Counted from the stretch's first letter, positions 1 to 6,787 are shown. The stretch: DNA of 7,321 nucleotides from Thermoleophilaceae bacterium (GCA_013813135.1 JACCSF010000241.1:1-7321); one strand, 5' to 3'. The notes: generated by a model not told the origin, from the letters alone. Numbers and translations are program-made.

Positions 1-577
1 GCCCGGGGTGCAGGCCGACCGCCATGGCCCCGTCCGCCAGCTCCCGCGGCGAGAGCGGAATGTCGTCGGGGGTGCCGTGTGCCCAGACACCGAGCCCGGC
101 GCGGTTGGCCAGCGCCAGGGCCGCCCCGACGGGATGCCACAGCCCGGGCTCGATCACCACGAGCGCGCCGCCGGGACGCAGCAGCCGGGCCGCCTCCTCG
201 AAGACGGGCGCCAGCGACTGCTGGTAGGCGATGTGGTGGAGCACCAGCCGGTAGAGCACGATGTCGAACGACGCGGGCGCGAACGGCAGCTCGCCGGCGC
301 GGCCGGTGATCCCGGCGTCGATCTCGCCCACCGCGGCCAGGTGGCCGACCATGTCGGCGTTCATGTCGGCGCCGGTCATGCGCCAGGCGGGCGCCGGGAA
401 CAGGTGCCGGCCCGGGTGCCAGCCGCAGCCCACGGACAGCACCTCGCCTGCCTCGATGCCAAGCCGGCGGTCGAGCAGCTCGCGTTCGCGGCGGTGCTCC
501 TGGTCGTAGTGGACCTGCAGGGTGGCCGGCTCCGAGCGCCGGTCCAGCAGGTTGTCCGACTGGTGGGGCTCGCTCAC
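1..577 (-). CDS. Class I SAM-dependent methyltransferase (C-terminus cut by window edge)
   Basis: The minus strand reads 192 codons from a GTG at 577 to the window edge, so the C-terminus is missing. The N-terminal and central parts are a Rossmann-type SAM methyltransferase (Methyltransf_11-like). Motif I is VLSVGCGWHPGRH at residues 46-58. An acidic residue near the end of strand 2 (GAD, residues 69-71) would contact the SAM ribose. FDIVLYRLVLHHI is at 104-116 and LLRPGGALVVIEP at 132-144. The GTG was chosen because it overlaps the stop of the upstream sugar transferase by 4 nt (GTGA) and has GGGGAG about 4 nt before it, a layout typical of translational coupling. The substrate cannot be read from sequence. 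Being in tandem with a glycan-initiating transferase, it may methylate a sugar, lipid or other cell-surface precursor; that is inference. The family call is firm. Confidence 0.88.
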   Translation of the reverse strand, partial: MSEPHQSDNLLDRRSEPATLQVHYDQEHRRERELLDRRLGIEAGEVLSVGCGWHPGRHLFPAPAWRMTGADMNADMVGHLAAVGEIDAGITGRAGELPFAPASFDIVLYRLVLHHIAYQQSLAPVFEEAARLLRPGGALVVIEPGLWHPVGAALALANRAGLGVWAHGTPDDIPLSPRELADGAMAVGLHPG

Positions 578-2067
578 CAAGCTCCCCGCGTGCGGAACAC
601 CGCGGGGATCGTCTTCAGCATGATCGTCAGGTCGAGGAACACCGACCAGCGCTCGAGGTAGAGGAAGTCGAGCCGGACCAGCTCGTCGAAGTCGAGCTCG
701 GAGCGGCCGGACACCTGCCACAGGCCGGTCATGCCGGGGAGCACCAGGTAGCGCTTGCGGTGCCAGTCCTCGAGCCGCTCATAGTCACGCTGGGGCAGCG
801 GCCGCGGCCCTACCAGCGACATCTGTCCGAGAACCACGTTGAAGACCTGCGGCAGCTCGTCGAGCGACCAGCGCCGCAGGAAGCGCCCCACGCCCGTCAC
901 GCGCGGGTCGTCGCGGATCTTGAAAATCGCGCCGCCGACCTCGTTGTGCTCCTCGAGCCGGTCCTGGAGGTGCTCGGCGCCCTGCACCATCGTGCGGAAC
1001 TTGAAGCAGGCGAATGGGTGGCCGCCGATCCCGGGCCGCATCGACCGGTACAGGACCGGGCCGCGAGAGCTGAGCTTGATGGCGAGCGCCGCCAGCGTCA
1101 TCAGGGGCGCCAGCGCCACGATCAGCAGCGTCGCGCCCACCAGGTCGAACGTGCGCTTGACCGCGAAGTCGACACCATCGAAGACCGGCGGCTTGAGCTC
1201 GAACAGGGGCAGCGCCTGACCGGGCACGAACTCCACCCGGTCCATGAGGATCTCCATCGTGGACGGCGCCACGCGCACGCGCACGCCGTGCTGGTGGCAC
1301 TGGTCGACCAACTCGACGGCCTGGTCCTGCGGGAAGTCGGCATCCGTGATCAGCACCTCGTCGATGGCATCGAAGTGGCGCTCGAGCTGCTCCAGCGAAC
1401 GGAAGTCGCGCAGCCCGTCGAGCAGGGCCACCGGCGTGCGCGTGACAAAGCCGTAGGGCTCGATCTCGCTCGAGTCGCGCAGGGCGTGCGAGACGGCCTG
1501 GATGTTCGAGCCCGACCCCACCAGCACCGCGCGGCGGCGGTAGCCCGCGGCGCGCAGCACGATCCCCGAGAGGCGCTCGAACAGCCAGCGCAGCGACGAC
1601 ACGTAGAGCAGCGCGAAGAAGAGCGAGCCGTAGAAGATGTAGTACGACTGGAACGGCTCACCCTCGATCTCCGCGTAGATGAGCACCACCAGCATCACTT
1701 GGAACAACGACGCGATCACGCGCGTGAAGCCGGGCCGCTGGGCGCGGTCGCGGTAGAGGCCCGAGCGCGCGAACAGCAGCAGCATCACCAGACCGCCGAG
1801 CGGGAAGTACTCCTTGGCCTGGTCCCACATCTGGATGAGCTGCTCGGGAGCGACGATGGCGGTCTTCAGCACCAACGCCGTGTAGATCGCCAGGAAGAGG
1901 CCGGCCAGGTCGAGCGCGACCAGCAGGGTGATCCGTGCCAGCGCTCGCACGGTGTCGAAGCGCAAGACGCTGCGAAGTACGAGCGGCTTGCCCGCGCGCA
2001 CGTCGCGGTCGGGCAGGGGAGAGGTCGGCTCGACCTCTCGAAGTTCTTTGACTAGACCTTCAGGCAC
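574..2067 (-). CDS. Polyprenyl-phosphate sugar-1-phosphate transferase (WbaP-type initiating exopolysaccharide transferase)
   Basis: This 497-residue protein starts at GTG 2067. It has the full architecture of large polyprenyl glycosylphosphotransferases. Four N-terminal membrane segments lie at about 44-67, 87-104, 115-133 and 143-160. A Rossmann-like CoA_binding_3-type domain follows (RRAVLVGSGSN, 178-188, to about 280). A membrane-associated hairpin is at about 305-332. The C-terminal bacterial sugar transferase catalytic domain (PF02397) carries KFRTM at 356-360, DPRVTGVGRFLRRWSLDELPQ at about 387-407, SLVGPRPLP at 417-425 and PGMTGLWQVSGRSE at 444-457. Asp403-Glu404 (in LDELPQ) match the catalytic dyad known from PglC. 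The enzyme should transfer a sugar-1-phosphate from a nucleotide sugar to undecaprenyl phosphate at the cytoplasmic membrane; which sugar is unknown. It lies 66 bp after the propeller gene and overlaps the methyltransferase start, so one transcript for all three is likely. No strong Shine-Dalgarno is seen (GGGA about 7 nt upstream). Confidence 0.95.
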   Translation of the reverse strand: MPEGLVKELREVEPTSPLPDRDVRAGKPLVLRSVLRFDTVRALARITLLVALDLAGLFLAIYTALVLKTAIVAPEQLIQMWDQAKEYFPLGGLVMLLLFARSGLYRDRAQRPGFTRVIASLFQVMLVVLIYAEIEGEPFQSYYIFYGSLFFALLYVSSLRWLFERLSGIVLRAAGYRRRAVLVGSGSNIQAVSHALRDSSEIEPYGFVTRTPVALLDGLRDFRSLEQLERHFDAIDEVLITDADFPQDQAVELVDQCHQHGVRVRVAPSTMEILMDRVEFVPGQALPLFELKPPVFDGVDFAVKRTFDLVGATLLIVALAPLMTLAALAIKLSSRGPVLYRSMRPGIGGHPFACFKFRTMVQGAEHLQDRLEEHNEVGGAIFKIRDDPRVTGVGRFLRRWSLDELPQVFNVVLGQMSLVGPRPLPQRDYERLEDWHRKRYLVLPGMTGLWQVSGRSELDFDELVRLDFLYLERWSVFLDLTIMLKTIPAVFRTRGAW

Positions 2068-2133
2068 AGCGCGTTCCCAGGGACACGAAGTGAAACAGGT
2101 GAACCGGGCGAATGTAGCGGGGTGACCTGAGGA

Positions 2134-4575
2134 TCACAGTTCTCGTTCGGCAAGTGGGAACACGTCTGTAATCACGTACGCCTTGATGCGGTCCGGCAGG
2201 TCCGTGCCGGCGGGGATCCGAAGGCGCACTTCTCGGATCGAGCCGTGGCTCAGTCTCAAGGAGGTCGCCTTGCGGTAGTCGAGCGACACGACCGCGCCGC
2301 TGTCGGGGTCCGTGAGGAGGATGGCAGCCGCGTGGCGGTCAGCGGGGAACCGCGAGCCCCGCAGCCTCGCGACGGCCAAGCCGCTCGCGCCGGCGCTCGG
2401 CCGGCGCAGCTCGAGGCCAGCAAGGCGCACCCCGCGCGGGCGCCGGTTCGCCGGCCCGCCGTATGGGCCGGTGATGAAGGTGCCGCTGGACGGCAGGATC
2501 GCGTCGCGGTTGCAAAGGCCGATCGCCACCAGCGCCGGGCCGTAGACGGGTACCTCGGGGCAGAACACCTCCGCCGTGAGGCTGGCGCCGCGTGCCCTGC
2601 GATCGGCGCCCATCTGCATGCGCAGGTCGAAGCGGCGCAGCGGCACGTCGCCGAACGAGAACGTGAGGCTGAGGCCGCGCTGGGAGAGCAGCAGGGAGTC
2701 GTGGCGATAGCGGCCCTGGAGCGGGAAGGCGAAGGCGCCGCGCCGGTCGGCCACCGTCGCCTTCCCGGCGCGCTTGGTGCTGACCGCCCACAGCAGCAGC
2801 GATCCCTCACCGCGGGGATCCGGTGGCGACACGGTTAGCGCGCCCACGGCCATCTCGTAGGAGTCAAAGCCGATCTGGTTGAGGCTCGGCAGGATCGGGG
2901 GCAGCGGAACCGCCAGCCTGCTCAGCCGGAAGGCGGACACGCGGGCCCGGCCCGTGGCGAGCGGCGGGCCGCGGCGGCGCACGCCCGCGGTGCGGAAGCG
3001 GATCGTGTCGGCCACTGCGCCCGAACGGTCGTCCCCGCTCCAGCCGCCCTCGACCTGGAGCCGGAAGGTGCGCCCTGGCGGGAGAAAGCCGGTGGGCACG
3101 ATGTGCACGAAGTGGCCGTCGCCCGAGGGCTGGGCGGTGAACTCGAAGGGCGGGTCGGCGGTCACGCGCGTCGGCGCCGCCAGGCCGGCGTCCACGGTTT
3201 CGCCAACCTGGCGGATCAGCAGGCGTGTGGTGATCGCGGTGGCGGCGGGCAGCTCGGCGCCTGGCCCCGACAGCCGCGTGCTGCCGCCGGGAGTCACGAA
3301 GGCCATACGCGAAAGGCTGCCACCGAACGCCTCACCCGGGCTGCGGTTGCAGCGCGGGTCACGGGGCGTCCGTAGGCACCACTCGTACGGCACGAACACG
3401 ATGCGCCCGTGCTCGCCGCCGATGTACACGCCGCGCCGGCCGAGCGCCGGCGAGGAGTTGAGGTCGTTGCGGTCCCGGAGGGTCGGATCGCGCGGAGTCG
3501 TGTCGAACGACCAGCGCCGCCGGCCGGTGCGGGCGTCGAGCGCGTACAGCCGGCCGTTCGCCGAGCCCACGTAGAGGATGCGTCCCTTGCCGCTGGGCGC
3601 ACGGCCGAGCACGGGCGACGAGCGCACGGTGTCGCCGGTGTCGTAGCGCCAGCGCAGGGTGCCGCGCAGGTCGAAGGCGTAGACGGAGCCGTCGGCGGAG
3701 GCGATGTATACGCCGCTCTCTCCCAGGGCGGGCGAGGCGTAGACGTGGTCGTCGGTCGTGTACGCCCAGCGGTCGTCGCCGGTCTCTGGATCGAGCGCGT
3801 GCAGCTCGCCATCGAAGGACCCGATGTAGACGGTGCCGCCCGGACCGATCGCCGGCGACGAGGTGACGAAGCCCAGCGTCCCGCGCTTCCACTTGAGTCC
3901 CCCGCGGGCGTTCAGCCCGTAGATGTTGAGGTCGAGCGAGCCGAAGTAGACGCTGCCATCCTTCCCGATGCCGGCGTTCGACCAGACCGAATTGCCGGTC
4001 GGATGGATCCAGCGCAGGCGCCCATTCGGGTTCAGCGCGTACTCGGCGCCGCCGGTGTTGCCGGCGTAGAGGACCCCGCCCGGGCCCATGGTGACGTTGC
4101 CCTCCCACCAGTTGACGAGCTGGCCCTGGGCCGGCTTGCGGGTTGCGCGGTAGCGCCAGAGGACGCGGCCGCTGCGCAGCCGGTAGACGTGCTCGTCGCC
4201 CGAGCCGAAGGTGACGGTGCCGCCGCGACCGAGGACGCCGGCGGAGTCGATGATCTCACCGGTCTTGAAGCGCCACCTGCGGCGACCGCCGCGAATTGCG
4301 TAGAACCACGTGTCGGCCGACCCGGCGTAGACGGTCTCGTTGCGGTCGACGATCGGCGTGCTGAAGACGCCCTTGCCGGTCACGAATGCCCAGGGCCGGT
4401 CGCCTTGGTGGTAGCGGGCTCGAATCGGGCTGCGACCGGTGTTGAAGCGGTCGTGGCGCATGGACGGCCACGGGGCACCCTTCTCGGTGGGGACGTCGGG
4501 GGTCGCGGCGGTTGCATCAGGCGTGCCGGTCCCCGCAATCGCAATGACAGCGGCAACGATGCAGGAGCGACGCAC
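2134..4575 (-). CDS. Secreted PQQ/BamB-like beta-propeller protein with Ig-like C-terminal region
   Basis: The protein has 813 residues from GTG 4575. I chose this start because it gives a textbook signal peptide: MRRS, a hydrophobic run CIVAAVIAIAG, and cleavage near ATAA at 21-24. The same frame stays open to a TTG at 4662 (842 residues), but that start would put 29 mostly basic residues before the signal and sit closer to the divergent gene. Residues 35-400 hold about eight repeats of the form VYxGSxDGxxYALDxxTGxxRWxY, typical of PQQ-enzyme/BamB-like propellers. Residues 465-530 resemble an SbsA-type Ig-like domain (PTGFLPPGRTFRLQVEGGW at 494-512). The last 280 residues are unrecognised. 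No haem-binding CxxCH and no dehydrogenase active-site signature was noticed, so a structural or binding role outside the membrane is more likely than catalysis. It is first in a probable operon with the sugar transferase and methyltransferase, and divergent from the sigma gene. Confidence 0.88.
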   Translation of the reverse strand: MRRSCIVAAVIAIAGTGTPDATAATPDVPTEKGAPWPSMRHDRFNTGRSPIRARYHQGDRPWAFVTGKGVFSTPIVDRNETVYAGSADTWFYAIRGGRRRWRFKTGEIIDSAGVLGRGGTVTFGSGDEHVYRLRSGRVLWRYRATRKPAQGQLVNWWEGNVTMGPGGVLYAGNTGGAEYALNPNGRLRWIHPTGNSVWSNAGIGKDGSVYFGSLDLNIYGLNARGGLKWKRGTLGFVTSSPAIGPGGTVYIGSFDGELHALDPETGDDRWAYTTDDHVYASPALGESGVYIASADGSVYAFDLRGTLRWRYDTGDTVRSSPVLGRAPSGKGRILYVGSANGRLYALDARTGRRRWSFDTTPRDPTLRDRNDLNSSPALGRRGVYIGGEHGRIVFVPYEWCLRTPRDPRCNRSPGEAFGGSLSRMAFVTPGGSTRLSGPGAELPAATAITTRLLIRQVGETVDAGLAAPTRVTADPPFEFTAQPSGDGHFVHIVPTGFLPPGRTFRLQVEGGWSGDDRSGAVADTIRFRTAGVRRRGPPLATGRARVSAFRLSRLAVPLPPILPSLNQIGFDSYEMAVGALTVSPPDPRGEGSLLLWAVSTKRAGKATVADRRGAFAFPLQGRYRHDSLLLSQRGLSLTFSFGDVPLRRFDLRMQMGADRRARGASLTAEVFCPEVPVYGPALVAIGLCNRDAILPSSGTFITGPYGGPANRRPRGVRLAGLELRRPSAGASGLAVARLRGSRFPADRHAAAILLTDPDSGAVVSLDYRKATSLRLSHGSIREVRLRIPAGTDLPDRIKAYVITDVFPLAEREL
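3376..4473 (-). repeat. Tandem beta-propeller repeats inside the secreted protein
   Basis: This segment encodes about eight degenerate repeats of roughly 40-50 residues. The repeat cores are VYAGSADTWFYAIRGG, VTFGSGDEHVYRLRSG, LYAGNTGGAEYALNPNG, VYFGSLDLNIYGLNARG, VYIGSFDGELHALDPETG, VYIASADGSVYAFDLRG, LYVGSANGRLYALDARTG and VYIGGEHGRIVFVPYEW. The first seven are followed by an (R/K)W pair or similar (for example RRWRF, LRWRY). The SSPA(L/I)G and similar strands between them are the second conserved element. The pattern fits an eight-bladed propeller; the exact blade number needs a structure model. Confidence 0.8.
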
Positions 4576-4727
4576 GGTCGGGAGGCTACTGGCGGGCTTC
4601 CGGAGGCGTCGATCAAGTCGCGGCCGCCCCCGCTTCGAGCGTGGCTGCTGAAACGGTCGCAATTTGCGCTCTTTGCGAGTCGCGGACAGGGACGAACCGG
4701 TGGAGGATTCTTCTCCAAACGGTGTTG
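4576..4727. promoter_or_regulatory. Divergent intergenic region between propeller operon and sigma gene
   Basis: If the starts at 4575 (minus) and 4728 (plus) are right, this gap of about 150 bp must hold the promoters for both directions. I do not see convincing -35/-10 hexamers. Two features stand out: TTTGCG occurs twice in close succession at 4663-4668 and 4672-4677, and a purine-rich GGAGG lies at 4702-4706 in front of the sigma gene. Both strands of this stretch are open in the neighbouring genes' frames, so longer N-termini using TTG 4662 (minus) or GTG 4641 (plus) cannot be excluded. Confidence 0.4.
4702..4716 (+). promoter_or_regulatory. Possible ribosome binding site within a small hairpin, sigma gene
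   Basis: GGAGG at 4702-4706 is the only Shine-Dalgarno-like element before the sigma gene. It is 15 nt from GTG 4722 and 21 nt from ATG 4728, longer than usual. The bases GGAGGA-TTC-TTCTCC can pair with themselves (six pairs, one of them G-T, three-base loop), which would hide the GGAGG. Whether this matters is speculative. Confidence 0.25.
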
Positions 4728-5420
4728 ATGCTCGAGCGGCGCACGCGGCCCTCCCGGGGCGAGATCGACGAGGCGGCCTTGGCGCTGCTCGCTCGCCACG
4801 GAGCCCAGATCCTGGCCACTGCCCGGCGCTACGCGGCCAATCAGGACGACGCCGAGGACGCCTACCAGCGCGGGCTGGAGATCCTGCTGACCAAGGCGCC
4901 CACGACGCGCGAGGACGAACTGGTGCCGTGGCTCAAGACGGTGGTCAAGCACGAGGCCTTCGCGCTGCGCCGCCAGCGCGAGCGTCTGACGCCCGTCACG
5001 GGCGACGGCGAGCCGGTGGAGCGCGGCACGGCGCGGGCGGCCACCCACGACCAGGCGGAGCGCTACGAGCGGCTGCGCCAGGGCGCCGAGGCGCTGCGCC
5101 GGCTCAAGCCCCAGGAGATCCGCTGCCTGGTGCTGCGAGCCCAGGGACTCTCCTACCGCGAGATCTGCGACGTCACAGGCTTCACCTATACGAACGTCAA
5201 CTGTATGATTGGCCCACCGTGCCATTACGAGTCGTCGGCTATATCCGCGTTTCCCAGAAGAAGGGGCGCACAGGGCCGTCGTTCATCAGTCCTCCGCGGC
5301 AGCGGGATGCGATCAGCCAGTGGGCTGCAGCGAATGACGCCGAGGTCGTCGAGTTCGTGGAGGACATGGACGCCAAGGGCTGGAAGGAACGCGCCAAGCT
5401 GCTCCGCTGTGTCCGCCTGA
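4728..5420 (+). pseudogene. ECF-like sigma factor gene, interrupted in region 4.2 by an integrated element
   Basis: From ATG 4728 the frame encodes 158 residues of a sigma-70 family (ECF-like) factor. Region 2 covers about 17-86 (TARRYAANQDDAEDAYQRGL, then LVPWLKTVVKHEAFALRRQRER). A linker follows at about 87-118. Region 4 starts at about 120 (LRRLKPQEIRCLVLRAQG, then LSYREICDVTGFTYTNVN). At base 5202, inside the recognition helix of the region-4 helix-turn-helix, similarity stops. The frame then runs on for 72 Ser/Arg-rich residues (CMIGPPCHYESS...) to a stop at 5418-5420, overlapping the recombinase gene in another frame. The true C-terminus is not in this window. I recall relatives that continue with a (R)CLTEGRR-type helix end and often a C-terminal zinc-finger-like extension; that is recollection, not seen here. 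GTG 4722 and GTG 4641 are alternative starts in the same frame. The product probably cannot bind -35 elements normally while the element is integrated. Confidence 0.82.
5181..5221 (+). other. Predicted attL junction (sigma gene | integrative element)
   Basis: Sigma-factor homology runs to AAC 5199-5201 (residue 158) and the recombinase starts at GTG 5219. Only 17 bases lie between them. Large serine integrases typically sit right next to their attachment site and recombine at a short common core. The crossover should therefore be within about 5187-5205, where TATACGAACGTCAAC still encodes the sigma recognition helix. The residue before VN is Asn (AAC), where I would expect a basic residue in intact relatives, so the crossover may lie as far left as 5193. 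The exact core dinucleotide cannot be set without attR or an empty-site genome. Confidence 0.7.
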
Positions 5421-6727
5421 TCGAGACGGGCGAGGTAGACGGGATGGTGGTCGCGAAGCTCGATCGTTACTTCCGCGATCAGCTCGGCGGCCATCAGACC
5501 ATGGCGCGGATCAAGGAGGCGAAGGGGTTTTTGGCCATCCCGGGCGACGGGATCGACACTCGTCACGAGACGGGCAAGATGCTGTTTGGCTTCCTGCTGA
5601 CGATCGCCGAGGGCGAGATCGATCGCTTCCGGGCGATTTTTTCGGATGCGAGGGAGCGTGCCGTAGCACGGGGTATCCATCCGTCTGCGGTGGCGCCGGC
5701 CGGATATGCGCGCGAGACGGACGAGAGGGGCAAGGTCGTCTCGCCACTGCGCCCGAACGGGGACGCCGAGGCTGTGAGCGAGCTGTTTCGCCGCGCCGCG
5801 CGGGGCGATGCCTGGGCGGAGATCGCCCGGCGGGCGAACGGCGAGGGCATCAAGAGCGGATGGGACACGACTGAGTGGACGAGTCGGGCAATCAAGGACT
5901 TGGTCCGCAATCGGGTCTATCTCGGCGAGGCGTTCCACGGCGAGTTCGTTAACCCGCTTGCGCACAAGCCGTTGACCGATGCGGTCACTTGGCGACGTGC
6001 GCAGCGTGAGGGCTCGCGGTCCTCTGTGGCGCGCTCGGATCGCCGGCCGGCGCTGTTGTCGGGCCTGTTGCGTTGCGCTGGCTGTCGTTACGGGGCACAG
6101 TCCTATTTCGCCCGCGGGCAGCGCTGCTACCGCTGCCACCGACGCGTCCTCGCTCCGGGTCAGGCTTTGTGTCCCGAGCCGTCCTACGCGGCCGTGTCGT
6201 CGGGGATCGAGGAGTATGTGGTGGAGGAGTTCTTCGCGCAGCTCGAACGGCTCGAGGTCGAGCCGTTCGAGGACTCGTCTGAGCTCGCCGAAGTGGAGGA
6301 CGAGATCAGGACGGCGGAGGCCGATCTTGCCGTCTACCGTGATGACACCCGCATCGCCAACGCACTCGGCGCGGACCGGTATGTCGCTGGCCTCGAGGAA
6401 CGGAGAGGCCAGCTCGACAAGCTGCTGCGTCGACGCGCTGAGCTGGAGGCGCCCTTCGACCGTGCCAACGGCTTCAACCCTGTTGAGCTGCGGGAGGTGT
6501 GGCCGGAGTTGAACGTGGACGAGCGGCGCCGGTTGCTCAGGAGCCATATCGAGTGTCTGTTCCTACGCCGCGGCCGAACCCGGCACGATCCCATCGCGCC
6601 CTTCGTTTGGATCTGCTGGCGGGGAGAGACTCCCGATCTGCCCCGCCGGGGCCAGAAGGGGCACGTCAGCTTCCCGCCCTTCCGGTTCCCGGACGCGCCA
6701 GCGGACCCCAGGGTGGCGGCGAGCTAG
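5219..6727 (+). CDS. Large serine recombinase (site-specific integrase)
   Basis: The protein has 502 residues from GTG 5219 and full-length large serine recombinase architecture. The catalytic resolvase domain covers about 4-150: GYIRVS with nucleophile Ser12 and Arg10, then KLDRYFRD at 80-87 supplying active-site arginines, and DTRHETGK...LTIAEGEIDRFRA at 113-139, matching the conserved DT..TG and AE.E..R segments. The Recombinase domain (PF07508) is at about 155-245, ending in LVRNRVYLGEAFHG. A zinc ribbon has Cys286, Cys289, Cys303, Cys306 and Cys318. A coiled coil covers about 353-411, and a C-terminal basic segment follows. It should integrate and excise the element by attP x attB recombination through a 5'-phosphoserine intermediate. 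The frame is open far upstream, but 4664-5218 is the shifted frame of the sigma gene, and the homology starts right after GTG 5219. No Shine-Dalgarno precedes this GTG, so leaderless or coupled translation is possible. The last 165 bp overlap an antisense small gene. Confidence 0.95.
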   Translation: MPLRVVGYIRVSQKKGRTGPSFISPPRQRDAISQWAAANDAEVVEFVEDMDAKGWKERAKLLRCVRLIETGEVDGMVVAKLDRYFRDQLGGHQTMARIKEAKGFLAIPGDGIDTRHETGKMLFGFLLTIAEGEIDRFRAIFSDARERAVARGIHPSAVAPAGYARETDERGKVVSPLRPNGDAEAVSELFRRAARGDAWAEIARRANGEGIKSGWDTTEWTSRAIKDLVRNRVYLGEAFHGEFVNPLAHKPLTDAVTWRRAQREGSRSSVARSDRRPALLSGLLRCAGCRYGAQSYFARGQRCYRCHRRVLAPGQALCPEPSYAAVSSGIEEYVVEEFFAQLERLEVEPFEDSSELAEVEDEIRTAEADLAVYRDDTRIANALGADRYVAGLEERRGQLDKLLRRRAELEAPFDRANGFNPVELREVWPELNVDERRRLLRSHIECLFLRRGRTRHDPIAPFVWICWRGETPDLPRRGQKGHVSFPPFRFPDAPADPRVAAS

Positions 6728-6787
6728 GAACTCCACGAGCAGTTCCGCCGCTTCCAGGCGCGCCTGCTTGCGAGCCTCTGCGGTCAC
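6563..6787 (-). CDS. Small 74-residue protein, coupled to the Replic_Relax-like gene; function unknown
   Basis: The start is GTG 6787, overlapping the TGA of the upstream gene in a GTGA, with GAGG 4 nt before it. This geometry is what makes me accept it as a gene. The N-terminal third (TAEARKQARLEAAELLVEFL, residues 2-21) is a likely amphipathic helix, followed by ARRHPGVRWRVREPEG. The rest is Gly/Pro-rich and probably disordered. I recognise no family. The last 165 bp lie antisense inside the 3' end of the integrase gene, so the C-terminal half could be open merely because of the opposite coding sequence. Small proteins encoded next to replication or mobilisation genes are common on actinobacterial elements, but no role can be assigned. 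Confidence 0.5.
   Translation of the reverse strand: MTAEARKQARLEAAELLVEFLARRHPGVRWRVREPEGREADVPLLAPAGQIGSLSPPADPNEGRDGIVPGSAAA

Noticed and set aside
8..661. Plus-strand open frame of 217 codons over the methyltransferase
   Set aside because: The minus strand has clear SAM-binding motifs. The plus-strand frame is compositional noise.
760..2055. Plus-strand open frame of 431 codons opposite the sugar transferase
   Set aside because: It is a low-complexity Arg/His/Gln/Glu-rich shadow of a gene with every PF02397 motif intact on the other strand; it shows no domain.
2068..2133. Terminator or promoter between the propeller and sugar transferase genes
   Set aside because: The 66 bp contain only a short GGTGACC palindrome. 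There is no stem followed by a T-run and no convincing -10/-35 pair, so the genes are treated as one operon.
4576..4662. Longer N-terminus of the propeller protein from TTG 4662
   Set aside because: It would place 29 basic residues in front of a clean signal peptide and has only a weak AGAG upstream. GTG 4575 is preferred, though this is not proven.
3409..4728. Plus-strand open frame of 439 codons opposite the propeller gene
   Set aside because: Its Ala/Val/Arg-rich composition mirrors the repeats on the minus strand. No recognisable fold or start context.
4664..5218. Long N-terminal extension of the recombinase frame
   Set aside because: This stretch is the +2 frame of the sigma gene (Arg/Gly/Ala-rich, no homology). 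The real sequence begins at GTG 5219, right before LRVVGYIRVS.
5225..6547. Minus-strand open frame of 440 codons opposite the recombinase
   Set aside because: Antisense shadow. The plus strand carries the full serine recombinase with catalytic residues and zinc ribbon.
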